The notes under the pieces are model-generated. The model made no database searches. It was not told the DNA's origin and was given only the letters and a program-made list of their open reading frames with translations. Shown piece after piece: positions 8,022 to 19,831 of a DNA stretch of 64,000 bases. How positions within the stretch are numbered: the first letter of the stretch is position 1; each line of letters opens with the position of its first letter. The position numbers and the translations under genes are program-made. Origin of the DNA: Myxococcus stipitatus DSM 14675 (GTDB lineage: Bacteria; Myxococcota; Myxococcia; Myxococcales; Myxococcaceae); NCBI RefSeq assembly GCF_000331735.1, contig NC_020126.1:5474501-5538500 (forward strand), written 5' to 3'.

Positions 8022-8233
8022 GTCCGTTCAACTGTGGGAGAAGGACCCAACGATGCCGAAACCGAAGCCCCCATACCCGCCGGAGTTCCGAGCGCGAATC
8101 GTCGAGCTGGCAAAGGCAGGACGGACGAGCAGCCTGGCCGAGGAGTTCCACGTCACTGACACGACGGTGCGCAACTGGGTACGCCAGAGCGAACTGGACG
8201 AGGGTACGCGACAGGATGGGCTGACGTCGGACG
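7999..8233 (+). mobile_element. IS3-family insertion sequence, fragment copy 2
   Basis: This 235-bp left-end fragment is identical by eye to the complement of 2712-2946. It contains the terminal TGGAGTTGCG and the first ~60 codons of orfA (ATG at 8053; MPKPKPPYPPEFRARIVELA...GLTSD). It ends abruptly at GTCGGACG, where tRNA-like sequence begins. The complete identity of the two copies implies recent duplication or ongoing gene conversion. Because the copies are inverted, recombination between them could flip the 5-kb island. Confidence 0.75.
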
Positions 8234-8283
8234 GGAGGGACTTGAACCCCCAACCCCTGGGTTCGAAGCCCAAAGGCATCACA
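8234..8283 (-). tRNA. Possible tRNA 3'-half fragment (attachment-site scar)
   Basis: Read on the minus strand, this stretch carries an anticodon-arm-like TTGGG-CTTCGAA-CCCAG (7-nt loop of CT-NNN-AA form) and then a T-arm GGGGG-TTCAAGT-CCCTC, the normal order of a tRNA 3' half. The 5' half is absent because the stop codon of the 8279-9259 gene lies immediately next to it, and the acceptor end is cut by the IS fragment. Integrases of phages and islands typically leave such a 3' tRNA fragment at one att site. I cannot assign the amino acid with confidence. It may be a chance resemblance. Confidence 0.35.
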
Positions 8284-9259
8284 GCTCCAGGATGATCTTT
8301 CCGAAGCTCGCATTCGACTCCATATGCCGGTGTGCGTCCCGCACGCGCTCCAGCGGAAACGTGGAGTCGATGACAGGGCGCACCCGGCCCGCGACCAACT
8401 CCGGCAGCCACCGCTCCCGGAAGCGCTTCGTGACAGCCACCTTCTCATCCAGGGACAACGGGCGCAGCGCCATGCCCTTGATTTGAAGCCGGCGCAGCAC
8501 GACCTGCTTCAGGTCCGCATCACCGCGCAGCCCGTCCAGCAACCCCACCAGCAACAGGCTCCCGCCAAAGCACAAGGCTCGCAGGTTGCGCTCCAGCGCC
8601 GCGCCCCCCACGAAGTCCTCGATGACATCCACGCCTCGCCCGTGAGTCCACTCGAGCACGGCAGCCGCGAAGTCCGCCTGCGTCCGCACCACCCCCGCCT
8701 CCGCCCCCAACCCCAGACAGCGTCGGTGCTTCTCCTCACTGCCCACCGTGAAGAAGACACGCGCCCCCACCGCCCGCGCCACCTGGATGCACGCAGTGCC
8801 GATACCGCTCCCACCCGCATGAACGAGCACGGACTGCCCCTCGCGCAGTCCGCCCAACTCCAACAGCGACTCGTGCGCCGTGCAGTACGCCTCCGGCGTC
8901 GCCGCGGCCTCCACGAACGACCAACCCTCCGGAATCGGGACGGCCATCCCCTCCTCCATCAAGCACGCCTCCGCGTAGCCCCCACCATTCACCAGACCAA
9001 AGACGCGCTGCCCAGGTACCCACTCCCGGACGGCCTCCCCCACCGCCTCCACGACGCCCGCGACCTCCACGCCCAGCAGGGGACTCGCGGCATCGGGCGG
9101 CAGCACATAGCCCCCCGCGCGCTGGAGCATATCCGTCCGGTTGAGAGCGGAGGCGTGCACCCGGACCCTCAACTGCCGAGGGCCCGGGACGGGACGCGGA
9201 AGGGTCTCCAGGTCCAGCGCCTCCGGACCGCCCGGGGTCCGCACCACCACCGCCCTCAT
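8279..9259 (-). CDS. Zinc-independent MDR oxidoreductase (quinone oxidoreductase / enoyl reductase type)
   Basis: The protein has 326 aa starting at MRAVVVRTPGG, 4 nt after the stop of the preceding gene; the frame extending to 9292 is not needed. It is a medium-chain dehydrogenase/reductase with a GroES-like N-terminus (PRPVPGPRQLRVRVHASALNRTDMLQR) and an NADPH-binding motif SVLVHAGGSGIGTACIQVA, lacking the structural-zinc cysteines. It is most like the PIG3 / quinone oxidoreductase branch, which also contains stand-alone enoyl reductases. As the last gene of a five-gene operon after a MaoC hydratase it plausibly reduces the enoyl product, but a reductase or quinone role cannot be separated by sequence. 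Confidence 0.8.
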   Translation of the reverse strand: MRAVVVRTPGGPEALDLETLPRPVPGPRQLRVRVHASALNRTDMLQRAGGYVLPPDAASPLLGVEVAGVVEAVGEAVREWVPGQRVFGLVNGGGYAEACLMEEGMAVPIPEGWSFVEAAATPEAYCTAHESLLELGGLREGQSVLVHAGGSGIGTACIQVARAVGARVFFTVGSEEKHRRCLGLGAEAGVVRTQADFAAAVLEWTHGRGVDVIEDFVGGAALERNLRALCFGGSLLLVGLLDGLRGDADLKQVVLRRLQIKGMALRPLSLDEKVAVTKRFRERWLPELVAGRVRPVIDSTFPLERVRDAHRHMESNASFGKIILEL

Positions 9260-9263
9260 CACT

Positions 9264-9791
9264 TCAGTAGTTCGCATCCACGTCCACGCCATGCCGCCGC
9301 AAGGGCACGAGGAAGGAGCGCTCGAAGGTCATCACGACAGTGCCATCCGCCTTGAGGCCCTTCGTCTCCACGGTGACCACTCCCTGTTTCGAGCGGGAGC
9401 GAGACCGCCGCTTGGCCAGGATCCGGCTCTCCGCGTACAGGGTGTCCCCCACGAAGACCGGGGCCGTCAACCGGATGCGATCCCACCCCAGGTTCGCGAC
9501 CCCCTTCGCACTGGTGCTGTTCAGACTCATCCCCCCGACGATGGCCAGCGTCACCAGGCTGGAGACCAACGGCCGCTTCCACTCCGTCTTGCTCGCGTAG
9601 ACCGCATCGATGTGGAGCGGATGCGTGTTCAGGCTCAGCAGGGACTGCCACATGTTGTCCACGTCGGTGATGGTGCGGCCGGGGCGGTGCTCGAAGACGT
9701 CCCCCACCTCGAAGTCCTCGAAGAACAACCCGTGCGTCTCGCGGTAGCGCTGCTTGCCGACCTTCTTGTGTGCGGCCACCAGCTTCTTCAT
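9264..9791 (-). CDS. MaoC-family (R)-specific enoyl-CoA hydratase/dehydratase
   Basis: The protein has 175 aa, ATG at 9791 overlapping the upstream stop (ATGA) with AGGAG upstream. It has a hot-dog fold MaoC domain: FFEDFEVGDVFEHRPGRTITDVDN, the hydratase segment LNTHPLHIDAVYASKTEW, VSSLVTLAIV, and APVFVGDTLYAESRIL. Relatives hydrate or dehydrate CoA esters in fatty acid, mesaconyl-CoA and itaconyl-CoA metabolism. Here it lies directly between a CitE-like lyase and an MDR reductase, suggesting it removes water from the lyase's beta-hydroxyacyl product. The substrate is unknown. Confidence 0.85.
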   Translation of the reverse strand: MKKLVAAHKKVGKQRYRETHGLFFEDFEVGDVFEHRPGRTITDVDNMWQSLLSLNTHPLHIDAVYASKTEWKRPLVSSLVTLAIVGGMSLNSTSAKGVANLGWDRIRLTAPVFVGDTLYAESRILAKRRSRSRSKQGVVTVETKGLKADGTVVMTFERSFLVPLRRHGVDVDANY

Positions 9792-10705
9792 GAGTCTCCA
9801 CTCCTGGAACCCACCCGGAGCTGGACGGGCGCCAGGGCCTCGTCGATGGGAATGCTCGCCAACACGCGCCTGGCCACGGTCACCAGCGGAGGGCCGACCA
9901 TGTTCCCACCCACGACATGGATGCCACCTTTTCCGTCTCCCGCCTGCGCGAGGACACGGCGCGCATGGGCCACCATCTGCGCGGTGGGCCGCAGCGCCGA
10001 GTGGACGATGCCCACCTGCTTCGGGTGGATGACGATCTTCCCGGTGAAGCCCAGCGCACAGACGCGGCGCGTCTCGTCCTCCAGCTCCCCCAGGTCCGCC
10101 AGGTCGAAGAACGGCGAGTCGATGGCGCTCACCCCCGCGATGGCCGCCGCCATGGCGATGCGCGAGCGCGCATAGAGCAGCGGCTCCCACGCCAGCGGCA
10201 CGCCCAGCTGCGCGGACAGGTCCGCGGCGCCGAAGACGAGTCCTCGCAAGCGCGGCGTGGACATGGCGATGGCGTCCACCGCCTCCACGCCGCGCGCCGT
10301 CTCGATGATGGCGAGCAGCGCCAGCTCCGGGAAGCGGTCCCCCAGCAGCGCGTCCAGTTGCTGGAGCTCCGAGGGAGACTCCGCCTTGGGCAACAACAAG
10401 GCATCCAGCCGCACATCGGAGTCGAGCAGCGCGAGCACGTCGCGCAGGCCCGCCTCCGTCCTCAGGCTGTTGATGCGCAGGCACATGGGGCCGCGCGGGT
10501 GGTCCGAGGAGAGGTACTCGAGGGCCAGTCGGCGCGCCGCGGACTTGAGCGACTCCGGGACGCCATCCTCCAGGTCCAACAGTCCGATGTCCGCTCCAAC
10601 CTCCATCGCCTTCTCGAATCGCAAGGGGTCGATGGCGGGGGTCACCAGGAAGGACCTGCACTGCAAGGGCATGGTCATGGTGCGCTTGAATCCTTCCTGG
10701 CTCAT
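9788..10705 (-). CDS. HpcH/HpaI aldolase / CitE-like CoA-ester lyase
   Basis: The protein has 305 aa; its ATG at 10705 overlaps the preceding TGA. This is a CitE-type TIM barrel with all typical motifs: IGLLDLEDGVP, CLRIN, ALLLPKAES, AIIETARGV (metal Glu), VFGAADLSAQLG (metal Asp) and ALGFTGKIVIHPKQV. Family members make or cleave malyl-, beta-methylmalyl-, citramalyl- and citryl-CoA or thioesters. In an NRPS/oxoamine-synthase operon it may perform an aldol-type C-C bond formation or cleavage on a CoA- or carrier-bound acid. The intact active site argues for catalysis rather than a scaffold role. Direction and substrate cannot be inferred. Confidence 0.85.
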   Translation of the reverse strand: MSQEGFKRTMTMPLQCRSFLVTPAIDPLRFEKAMEVGADIGLLDLEDGVPESLKSAARRLALEYLSSDHPRGPMCLRINSLRTEAGLRDVLALLDSDVRLDALLLPKAESPSELQQLDALLGDRFPELALLAIIETARGVEAVDAIAMSTPRLRGLVFGAADLSAQLGVPLAWEPLLYARSRIAMAAAIAGVSAIDSPFFDLADLGELEDETRRVCALGFTGKIVIHPKQVGIVHSALRPTAQMVAHARRVLAQAGDGKGGIHVVGGNMVGPPLVTVARRVLASIPIDEALAPVQLRVGSRSGDS

Positions 10706-11916
10706 GTGCCGGGTGCAGCCAGCTCCATGACGGCGTCGCACAGCCGCTGGAGGTCTTCGGGAGAGATGTTGGAGCGCAGCATGACGCGCAGCCCCGCGCG
10801 CCCCTTCGGGACGATGGGGAAGAACACCGCCGACGCGTAGAAGCCCCGTTCCATCAACCGCCGCGAGCGCTCCACGGCCAGCTCCTCCGGCCCCACGTCG
10901 ATGATCTTGATGGGGAAGTCCTCGCCCGTCGTCCGCGTGGGGACCCGCTCATCGAAGAAGCGGACGTTGTCGCGCAGCGCCTTCTGCCGCGCGGCCAGCT
11001 CCGGGGTGCCGTGGAGTCGCGCGGAGGCGACACTCGCGCCGATGGCCGGGATGGCCAGGCTCTGGGACCAGCCCAGCGGCCCCGCGAAGCGTCCCACCAG
11101 GTCCGCGTGCTTCTCCGGCCCCAGCATGACGGCGCCGCCCGCGGTGCCGAAGCCCTTGCCCAGCGAGCCCACGATGATGGTGCGCGAGTTGACCTCGCCC
11201 CCCATCGTCGCCCGCACGAAGCCCTCGCCCGTCTGGCCGTAGAGGGAGAGCGAGTGCGAGTCGTCGAAGTAGAGGAACAGCCCGTACTTGTCCTGGAGGG
11301 CGAACAGGTCCTTCACGATGGCCACTCCGCCCATCGAGTAGAAGCCGTCCGCGACGTAGGCCACGCGCGCGTGCTTGCGGCAGAGGTCCTCCAGGAAGTC
11401 CAAGTCGTTGTGCGGAGCGGTGATGACATGCGTCTCATCCGCGCAGATGGGCTTGATGAGGTTCATCGAGAAGTGCGCCGACTTGTCGAAGACCAGGATG
11501 GGTTTCTGGGAGTCCGGCAGCAGGTGTCCCGAGGCGATGAGGGGGAGCAGTCCCGCGCTGGCGGAGCTGGCGGAGTTCGTGACGAGCGTCTTCGCGCGCC
11601 AGAGGTGCGTCAGCTCCTCCTCCAGCGCATCCAGGTCCGCCAGCCGTATGCGCAATCGGGAGATGGACATGCACATCGTCCGCTCGCGCTGGAGGATCTC
11701 GATGGCGCCCTGGAGGACGTCGGGATGCGAGTCCAGCCCCAGGTACGAGCACGAACAGGTGTTGATGAACTCGCGTCCGTCCGGGAGCGCCAGCGTGCCT
11801 CGCCCGGTGTTGTGCACGGACAGGTCCAGCAGCCCCGCCTCCTTCGCGGCGGTGAAGGAAGGGTTGCCGTGCCCAATCATCGACTCGGTGTTGCGATAGC
11901 GATTCTTGAGTTCCAT
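10702..11916 (-). CDS. Alpha-oxoamine synthase (AONS/ALAS/CqsA-like), PLP-dependent
   Basis: The protein has 404 aa, ATG at 11916 with AGGAG overlapping the NRPS stop. The fold-type I oxoamine synthase features are HNTGRGTLALPDGREFINTCSCSYLGL, the GSLGKGFG motif with the PLP lysine, and DDSHSLSLYG in place of the usual DEAHS. Known members condense an amino acid with an acyl-CoA or acyl-ACP with loss of CO2 to give an aminoketone (KBL, BioF, HemA, serine palmitoyltransferase, CqsA, prodiginine PigH). Nothing else in the operon looks like biotin or heme synthesis, so a specialised-metabolite aminoketone is the likeliest product. It is translationally coupled to the NRPS before it and the CitE-like gene after it. 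Confidence 0.85.
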   Translation of the reverse strand: MELKNRYRNTESMIGHGNPSFTAAKEAGLLDLSVHNTGRGTLALPDGREFINTCSCSYLGLDSHPDVLQGAIEILQRERTMCMSISRLRIRLADLDALEEELTHLWRAKTLVTNSASSASAGLLPLIASGHLLPDSQKPILVFDKSAHFSMNLIKPICADETHVITAPHNDLDFLEDLCRKHARVAYVADGFYSMGGVAIVKDLFALQDKYGLFLYFDDSHSLSLYGQTGEGFVRATMGGEVNSRTIIVGSLGKGFGTAGGAVMLGPEKHADLVGRFAGPLGWSQSLAIPAIGASVASARLHGTPELAARQKALRDNVRFFDERVPTRTTGEDFPIKIIDVGPEELAVERSRRLMERGFYASAVFFPIVPKGRAGLRVMLRSNISPEDLQRLCDAVMELAAPGT

Positions 11917-11922
11917 GGCGGC

Positions 11923-15579
<3,657 letters not shown>

Positions 15580-15919
15580 GGGGGAGTAGCCCTGGATAAT
15601 GGGAATCCGGGTAAAACATTTCTTAACGACAAAACATGTGTAATTGCACGCACCCTCCCCACCAAGGATGAGCGGTTCACACTTGTCGCGTGGTGTCGTG
15701 TCGACCCAGGGCCCGCGCTCTCGGGGAACGGCTCCAGAAAATTGCTCCAGAGCTGGATGCGGCGATCAGGGTGTAGGCACGGACTGTCGTATACTGGTCG
15801 ATTACCGAGTGACCCGAGCCTGCCCGGGATAGCGCGCCACCGCCGTGGGCCCGGTCACCGCCGCCGACGTCTGGCGGCGTGGGCGTGGTGCACCTGGGCG
15901 TGACGGATGACCTGAGAAC
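15580..15919. promoter_or_regulatory. Divergent intergenic region between NRPS operon and fadL-like gene
   Basis: This 340-bp stretch has no gene. It holds an unusually AT-rich patch (about 15605-15650) just upstream of the NRPS start, the most likely promoter for the minus-strand operon, although no clear -35/-10 pair could be fixed. The rest is GC-rich leader for the plus-strand outer-membrane protein gene. No Fur box was seen. Confidence 0.4.
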
Positions 15920-17113
15920 ATGAAGAAGACGCTCTCCCTCATGACACTGCTCGCCGCGGGAGCCAGCCAGGCCGCGGGGTTTCAGATCGACACGCAGAGC
16001 GCCCGCTCGACGGGCATGGGCAACGCGGCCACCGCCTGGCTCGACGACTCGTCCGCCATCTACTCCAACGCGGCCAACATCCTGGGCGTGAAGCGGTTGG
16101 ACATCACCGTGGGCGACACGGGCATCCTGCCGCTGCTGGAGTTCACGCCGGACGGCGGCACCGCGCAGAGCCAGAAGCTGACGGTGTCACCGCCGCCGCA
16201 CGTGTTCGCGGTGTTCCGCCCCTTCGAGTCGCTCGCGTTCGGCGTGGGAGCCTACGCCCCCTACGGCGCGCGCAGCCGGTGGAAGGACGACTTCGTGGGT
16301 CGCTTCCGCGGCAAGGAGTCGAGTCTCACGGCGTATTACATCAACCCCACCGTCGCGTATCAGCCGCATGAGGCGATTCGCGTGGGCGCGGGCCTGGACA
16401 TCGTGCGCTCCACCGTGGAGATCCGCCGGGGGCTGAACTTCGTGGAGGGCGAGGGCGCCATCCACCTGGGCGGCGGCGCGTGGGGCGTGGGCTTCAACGC
16501 GGGCATCCAGGCGGAGCTGCTCCCGAAGGAACTGACGCTCGGGGTGCACTTCCGCAGCGCGGTGGCCGTCACGTTCGACGGCAAGGCGGACTTCCAGGAC
16601 GTGCCCGTGGAGTTCCAGCAGCGGATGACGGACCAGCGCGTGAGCGCGGACGTCACCTTCCCCGCCACGCTGGCCCTCGGCCTGGCCTTCTACCCGATGG
16701 AGCGGCTGACGCTGGCCTTCGATGCGCAGGTGACGTTCTGGTCCTCCTTCGAGGAGCTGGCCATCGAGTTCCCGGACACGCCGGCGCTCAACAACCCGGT
16801 GGCGAAGCACTGGGCGACGAAGGCGAAGTACCACCTGGGCGCCGAGTACGCCGTCACGCCGCGACTCCAGGCGCGTGCGGGCTTCGTCGCGGACCTGGCC
16901 CCCAGCCCCGAGGAGACGCTCACCCCGGACCTCCCGGACGCGGACCGCTACAAGCTCACCCTCGGCGCGGGATACACCTTCGGCGCGCTGCGCGCGGACG
17001 CGGGCTACCAGTTCGTCATCCTCTCGGACACGACGAGCACCGCGCCCGGCATGGGCGGCACCTACTCCGGCTCCGCCCATGTGCTGAGCGTGACGCTCGG
17101 CTACGCGCTGTAG
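15920..17113 (+). CDS. OmpP1/FadL family outer-membrane transporter
   Basis: The protein has 397 aa with a signal peptide (MKKTLSLMTLLAAGASQAAG) followed at once by the FadL hallmark FQIDTQSARSTGMGNAATAWLDDSSAIYSNAAN, the N-terminal hatch. The remainder is a beta-barrel with alternating strands, ending in an aromatic-poor SVTLGYAL strand. FadL proteins import long-chain fatty acids or other hydrophobic molecules across the outer membrane. Length is typical (about 400-440). Its stop codon directly abuts the stop of the convergent cNMP-binding gene, with no intergenic base. There is no direct evidence linking it to the adjacent biosynthetic operons. Confidence 0.85.
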   Translation: MKKTLSLMTLLAAGASQAAGFQIDTQSARSTGMGNAATAWLDDSSAIYSNAANILGVKRLDITVGDTGILPLLEFTPDGGTAQSQKLTVSPPPHVFAVFRPFESLAFGVGAYAPYGARSRWKDDFVGRFRGKESSLTAYYINPTVAYQPHEAIRVGAGLDIVRSTVEIRRGLNFVEGEGAIHLGGGAWGVGFNAGIQAELLPKELTLGVHFRSAVAVTFDGKADFQDVPVEFQQRMTDQRVSADVTFPATLALGLAFYPMERLTLAFDAQVTFWSSFEELAIEFPDTPALNNPVAKHWATKAKYHLGAEYAVTPRLQARAGFVADLAPSPEETLTPDLPDADRYKLTLGAGYTFGALRADAGYQFVILSDTTSTAPGMGGTYSGSAHVLSVTLGYAL

Positions 17114-17929
17114 TCAGCCCTCGGTGCTGGAGGAGATGACGCCCATGGTGCGGTGCATCCGCTCCAGCCCCAGGCTCACCAGCGCGCGACGGATCTCCGC
17201 CTGCCCCCAGAAGAGCTTGCGGAACACCGTCTGGTCCAACCGCAGCATCGTGCAGGAGGTCCGCGCCGTCACCGTGGCCGTGGCCAGCCGTCCTCGCAGC
17301 AGGGAGACCTCTCCGAAGATGTCTCCCTCCGTCATGTCGGGATAGGCGGTGATGCGCCCGTCCCCATGCGTGTGGAAGACGCCGCAGCGCCCGCGCAGCA
17401 GGATGTAGAGCGCGTCCCCGGGATGCCCGCGTGAGAGCAGCGTCTCCCCCACGCCGACGGAGTAGGGCTCCAGCGCCCCACCCAGCTGGGCCCAGAGCCC
17501 GGGTGACAGGCCACTCAACAGCGGGCTGCTGCGCAGGGCATCCGCGAGCAGCCGCTCCCGACACCGCATGGCGACCACGGGCGCCTCCACGCCGTGACGC
17601 GCGCCAGCCACGGCGAGCCCGTTGAGCGACAGCTCCCGCACCACGGTCCGCTCCACGGTGACGACACTGGCCATTCGTGGACAGTGTGTCATCAGCGCCA
17701 GCTCGCCGAAGAAGTCCCCCGCGTTGAGCATGGCCAGCATCCGCGCCTCCCGGCGGTGGGTGGGCTCCCGGCACACCGCCACCTTGCCCTCCAAGATGAC
17801 GAACATCGACGCGCCAGTGTCTCCCTCGCGCACCACCACCTGCCCGGCGGGGAGGAACCGCGTCCACACCGGCAACGGCGCAGGCCCCATCGGTTGCAAT
17901 GAAGGGATTGGGGAAACCGGATTCGACAT
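17114..17929 (-). CDS. Tandem cyclic nucleotide-binding domain protein
   Basis: The protein has 271 aa from the ATG at 17929 with GGAGG upstream; the longer frame to 18103 adds an implausible Cys/Trp-rich extension. It has two cNMP-binding domains and no HTH: the first around 25-130 ([40 protein letters not shown]) and the second around 145-255 (YSVGVGETLLSRGHPGDALYILLRGRCGVF, EGDIFGEVSLL). Without a DNA-binding or enzyme domain it is probably a sensor/adaptor acting through partners. It lies about 100 bp downstream of a Crp-family regulator on the same strand and may be co-transcribed with it. Confidence 0.8.
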   Translation of the reverse strand: MSNPVSPIPSLQPMGPAPLPVWTRFLPAGQVVVREGDTGASMFVILEGKVAVCREPTHRREARMLAMLNAGDFFGELALMTHCPRMASVVTVERTVVRELSLNGLAVAGARHGVEAPVVAMRCRERLLADALRSSPLLSGLSPGLWAQLGGALEPYSVGVGETLLSRGHPGDALYILLRGRCGVFHTHGDGRITAYPDMTEGDIFGEVSLLRGRLATATVTARTSCTMLRLDQTVFRKLFWGQAEIRRALVSLGLERMHRTMGVISSSTEG

Positions 17930-18026
17930 GCCGCCTCCACGGACTGTGAGTGGATTCGGAAGCCCAAAGTAGCGGCGCTTCGGAGCGACCGCAGTGAAGC
18001 CCCTCACACCTCGAACCAACACAATC

Positions 18027-18710
18027 CTAGGGGGTTTCCCGCACCAGGCGGTCAGGATGGACCAAGGTGATTCTCCCTCCCTCATAGGACAGCAATCCCT
18101 CACGCACGTAGAAGCGCAGCCACTTGTTGGTGCTCTCCCGCGTCAACCCGCAGAGGTTGGCGATCTCCGTCTGGGTGAGCCGCAAGGGAATGACGACGCC
18201 GCCGGCGCCACCGCTCTCCCCCTGCTCGCGCGCCAACCCCAGCAGCACCCGCACCAGCCGCTCCCGCGCGTCCAGGAAGTGGGTGTCGTGCACCAACTGT
18301 GTCACGTGGCGGACCATGCGGCTCAACGTCGCCAGCAGCGCCGTGGCCACGCTCGGGCGCGCCTCCACGTACCGGCGGAAGTCGTCCCGCTGGAGGATGA
18401 GGAGCTCCGAGTCCTCGCGCGCCACCGCGTCCGTGGAGCGGGGCTCGCCGTCCAGGAGCGCCAGCTCTCCGAAGAAGTCCCCGCGCGCCAGCAAGGAGAG
18501 GATGACCTCCTTCCCCTCCGGTGAGCTCAGCCGGATGGCCACCTCTCCCCGGCGGATGACATACAGCGCGGTGCCCACGTCGCCCTGAAGGAAGACAACC
18601 TCGCCGCGCCCGAAACGACACGGACGCAGCAGCGAAGACAGGCTCTCCAATGCCTCACTGTCCAGATGCTCGAAGAGCGATATCTCGGACAGCAGTTGCG
18701 CGTGTGACAT
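18027..18710 (-). CDS. Crp/Fnr-family transcriptional regulator
   Basis: The protein has 227 aa with an N-terminal cyclic nucleotide-binding beta-roll ([53 protein letters not shown]), a dimerisation helix, and a C-terminal winged HTH ([34 protein letters not shown]). The phosphate-cassette region is [17 protein letters not shown], close to the CAP consensus, so cAMP or a related ligand is plausible. Its target genes are not evident. It is divergent from the myxochelin genes, whose iron control is explained by Fur boxes instead. Confidence 0.9.
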   Translation of the reverse strand: MSHAQLLSEISLFEHLDSEALESLSSLLRPCRFGRGEVVFLQGDVGTALYVIRRGEVAIRLSSPEGKEVILSLLARGDFFGELALLDGEPRSTDAVAREDSELLILQRDDFRRYVEARPSVATALLATLSRMVRHVTQLVHDTHFLDARERLVRVLLGLAREQGESGGAGGVVIPLRLTQTEIANLCGLTRESTNKWLRFYVREGLLSYEGGRITLVHPDRLVRETP

Positions 18711-18834
18711 GCCATCCCCCCGGAGCCTGGACAGACGTCCCCAGGCCCCGCCCCATCAGAGCCCACCCGCACCCCCTATTGCATCCCCGCTTTCGCTCGC
18801 ACCCTGGCGGCTTCGCTGCGAGTGACAACCACCC

Positions 18835-18897
18835 TTGACACCGACTTGGGCGCATGGCACTTAATCCGCCCAATATCGATAATGAGAACCATTCTCA
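18835..18897 (+). promoter_or_regulatory. mxcC promoter with Fur box
   Basis: TTGACA at 18835-18840 (-35-like) precedes a near-perfect Fur 7-1-7 palindrome TGAGAAC-C-ATTCTCA at 18883-18897, inside AATGAGAACCATTCTCATT. The distance from TTGACA to the Fur box is 48 nt. The -10 is not clear (CTTAAT at 18860 gives a long spacer). Iron-loaded Fur would block transcription of mxcC and probably the genes downstream. Confidence 0.85.
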
Positions 18898-18950
18898 TTT
18901 ATCGGGTTTCCGACAGGCACTCCGACGCGAGGCCGAAGGAGTTGAAGTCG

Positions 18951-19724
18951 ATGGGCGAGACACCCCGGGTGGCGTTGGTGACGGGAGCGGCGCAGGGCAT
19001 TGGCGCGGAGGTGGCCAGGGTCCTGGCGGCGGAGTTCACCGTGGCCGCGCTCGACACGAACGCGGAGGGGCTGCTCGCCCTGGTGTCCGAGCTGCGGGGG
19101 CGCGGGCAGAAGGCGGCCGCGTGGCCGGTCAGCGTCGGGGACGCCGCCGCGGTGGAGACGGTGGTGGAGCGCGTCGAGCGGGAATTGGGCCCCATCCACA
19201 CCCTGGTCAACGTCGCGGGCGTGCTGCGGATGTCTCCGGTGGTGTCGATGACGGACGAGGACTGGGCCACCACCTTCGGGGTGAACACGAACGGCGTGTT
19301 TCACGTCTCGCGCGCGGTGGCGCGGCGCATGGTGACCCGCCGCGCGGGGGCCATCGTCACGGTGAGCTCCAACGCCTCCGGGACGCCTCGGATGCAGATG
19401 GGCGCGTATGCGGCGTCCAAGGCCGCCTCCACCATGTTCACCAAGTGCCTGGGGCTGGAGCTGGCCGAGTACGGCATCCGCTGCAACGTGGTGTCCCCGG
19501 GCTCCACCGACACGGCCATGCAGCGCCTGCTCTGGAAGGACGAGCACGGCGCGGACGCCGTCATCGCGGGCGCGTCGGAGTCCTACCGCGTCGGCATCCC
19601 CCTGCGCCGCATCGCCACGCCTCGCGACATCGCGGACGCGGTGCAGTTCCTGGTGTCGGACCGCGCACGCCACATCACCCTCCACGACCTCCGTGTCGAC
19701 GGGGGCGCCACCCTGGGCTGTTGA
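18951..19724 (+). CDS. mxcC: 2,3-dihydro-2,3-dihydroxybenzoate dehydrogenase
   Basis: The protein has 257 aa from the ATG at 18951 (AAGGAG about 10 nt upstream; upstream in-frame starts lie in the Fur promoter). It is a short-chain dehydrogenase with [16 protein letters not shown] (NAD binding), NVAGVL, Ser/Tyr/Lys catalysis (VSSNASG...YAASKAA) and the EntA/DhbA-type end [24 protein letters not shown]. It oxidises 2,3-dihydro-2,3-dihydroxybenzoate to 2,3-dihydroxybenzoate, the myxochelin acyl unit. It is the first gene of the locus, directly behind a Fur box. Confidence 0.92.
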   Translation: MGETPRVALVTGAAQGIGAEVARVLAAEFTVAALDTNAEGLLALVSELRGRGQKAAAWPVSVGDAAAVETVVERVERELGPIHTLVNVAGVLRMSPVVSMTDEDWATTFGVNTNGVFHVSRAVARRMVTRRAGAIVTVSSNASGTPRMQMGAYAASKAASTMFTKCLGLELAEYGIRCNVVSPGSTDTAMQRLLWKDEHGADAVIAGASESYRVGIPLRRIATPRDIADAVQFLVSDRARHITLHDLRVDGGATLGC

Positions 19725-19782
19725 CGCTCCCCTCCCCGTCCTCGAGGGCCTTGGCGCATCCAGAAGTTGATAACGATTCTCC
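19721..19782 (+). promoter_or_regulatory. mxcD upstream region with second Fur-box-like site
   Basis: TGATAAC-G-ATTCTCC at 19768-19782 matches 12 of 15 positions of the 7-1-7 Fur consensus and lies in a short AT-rich patch (also TGATA...TATCA, 19768-19788). A TTGACG at 19721, overlapping the mxcC stop, stands 47 nt upstream, the same geometry as at mxcC and mxcH. It would give mxcD-mxcG its own iron-controlled promoter. Confidence 0.6.
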
Positions 19783-19831
19783 GTATCAAAATCAAAGTTT
19801 CGAAACATTCGTGGAAAGCAGGAGTCACGCC

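Noticed and set aside
2128..8233. Composite transposon carrying the lectin island
   Set aside because: Both IS copies lack their outer ends and one lacks most of its length, and no intact transposase is present. An inversion-prone bracket is a better description.
9264..9791. Itaconate-degradation operon (CitE-like plus MaoC)
   Set aside because: The lyase/hydratase pair resembles citramalyl-CoA lyase and itaconyl-CoA hydratase, but no CoA-transferase is present and the genes are coupled to an NRPS and an oxoamine synthase.
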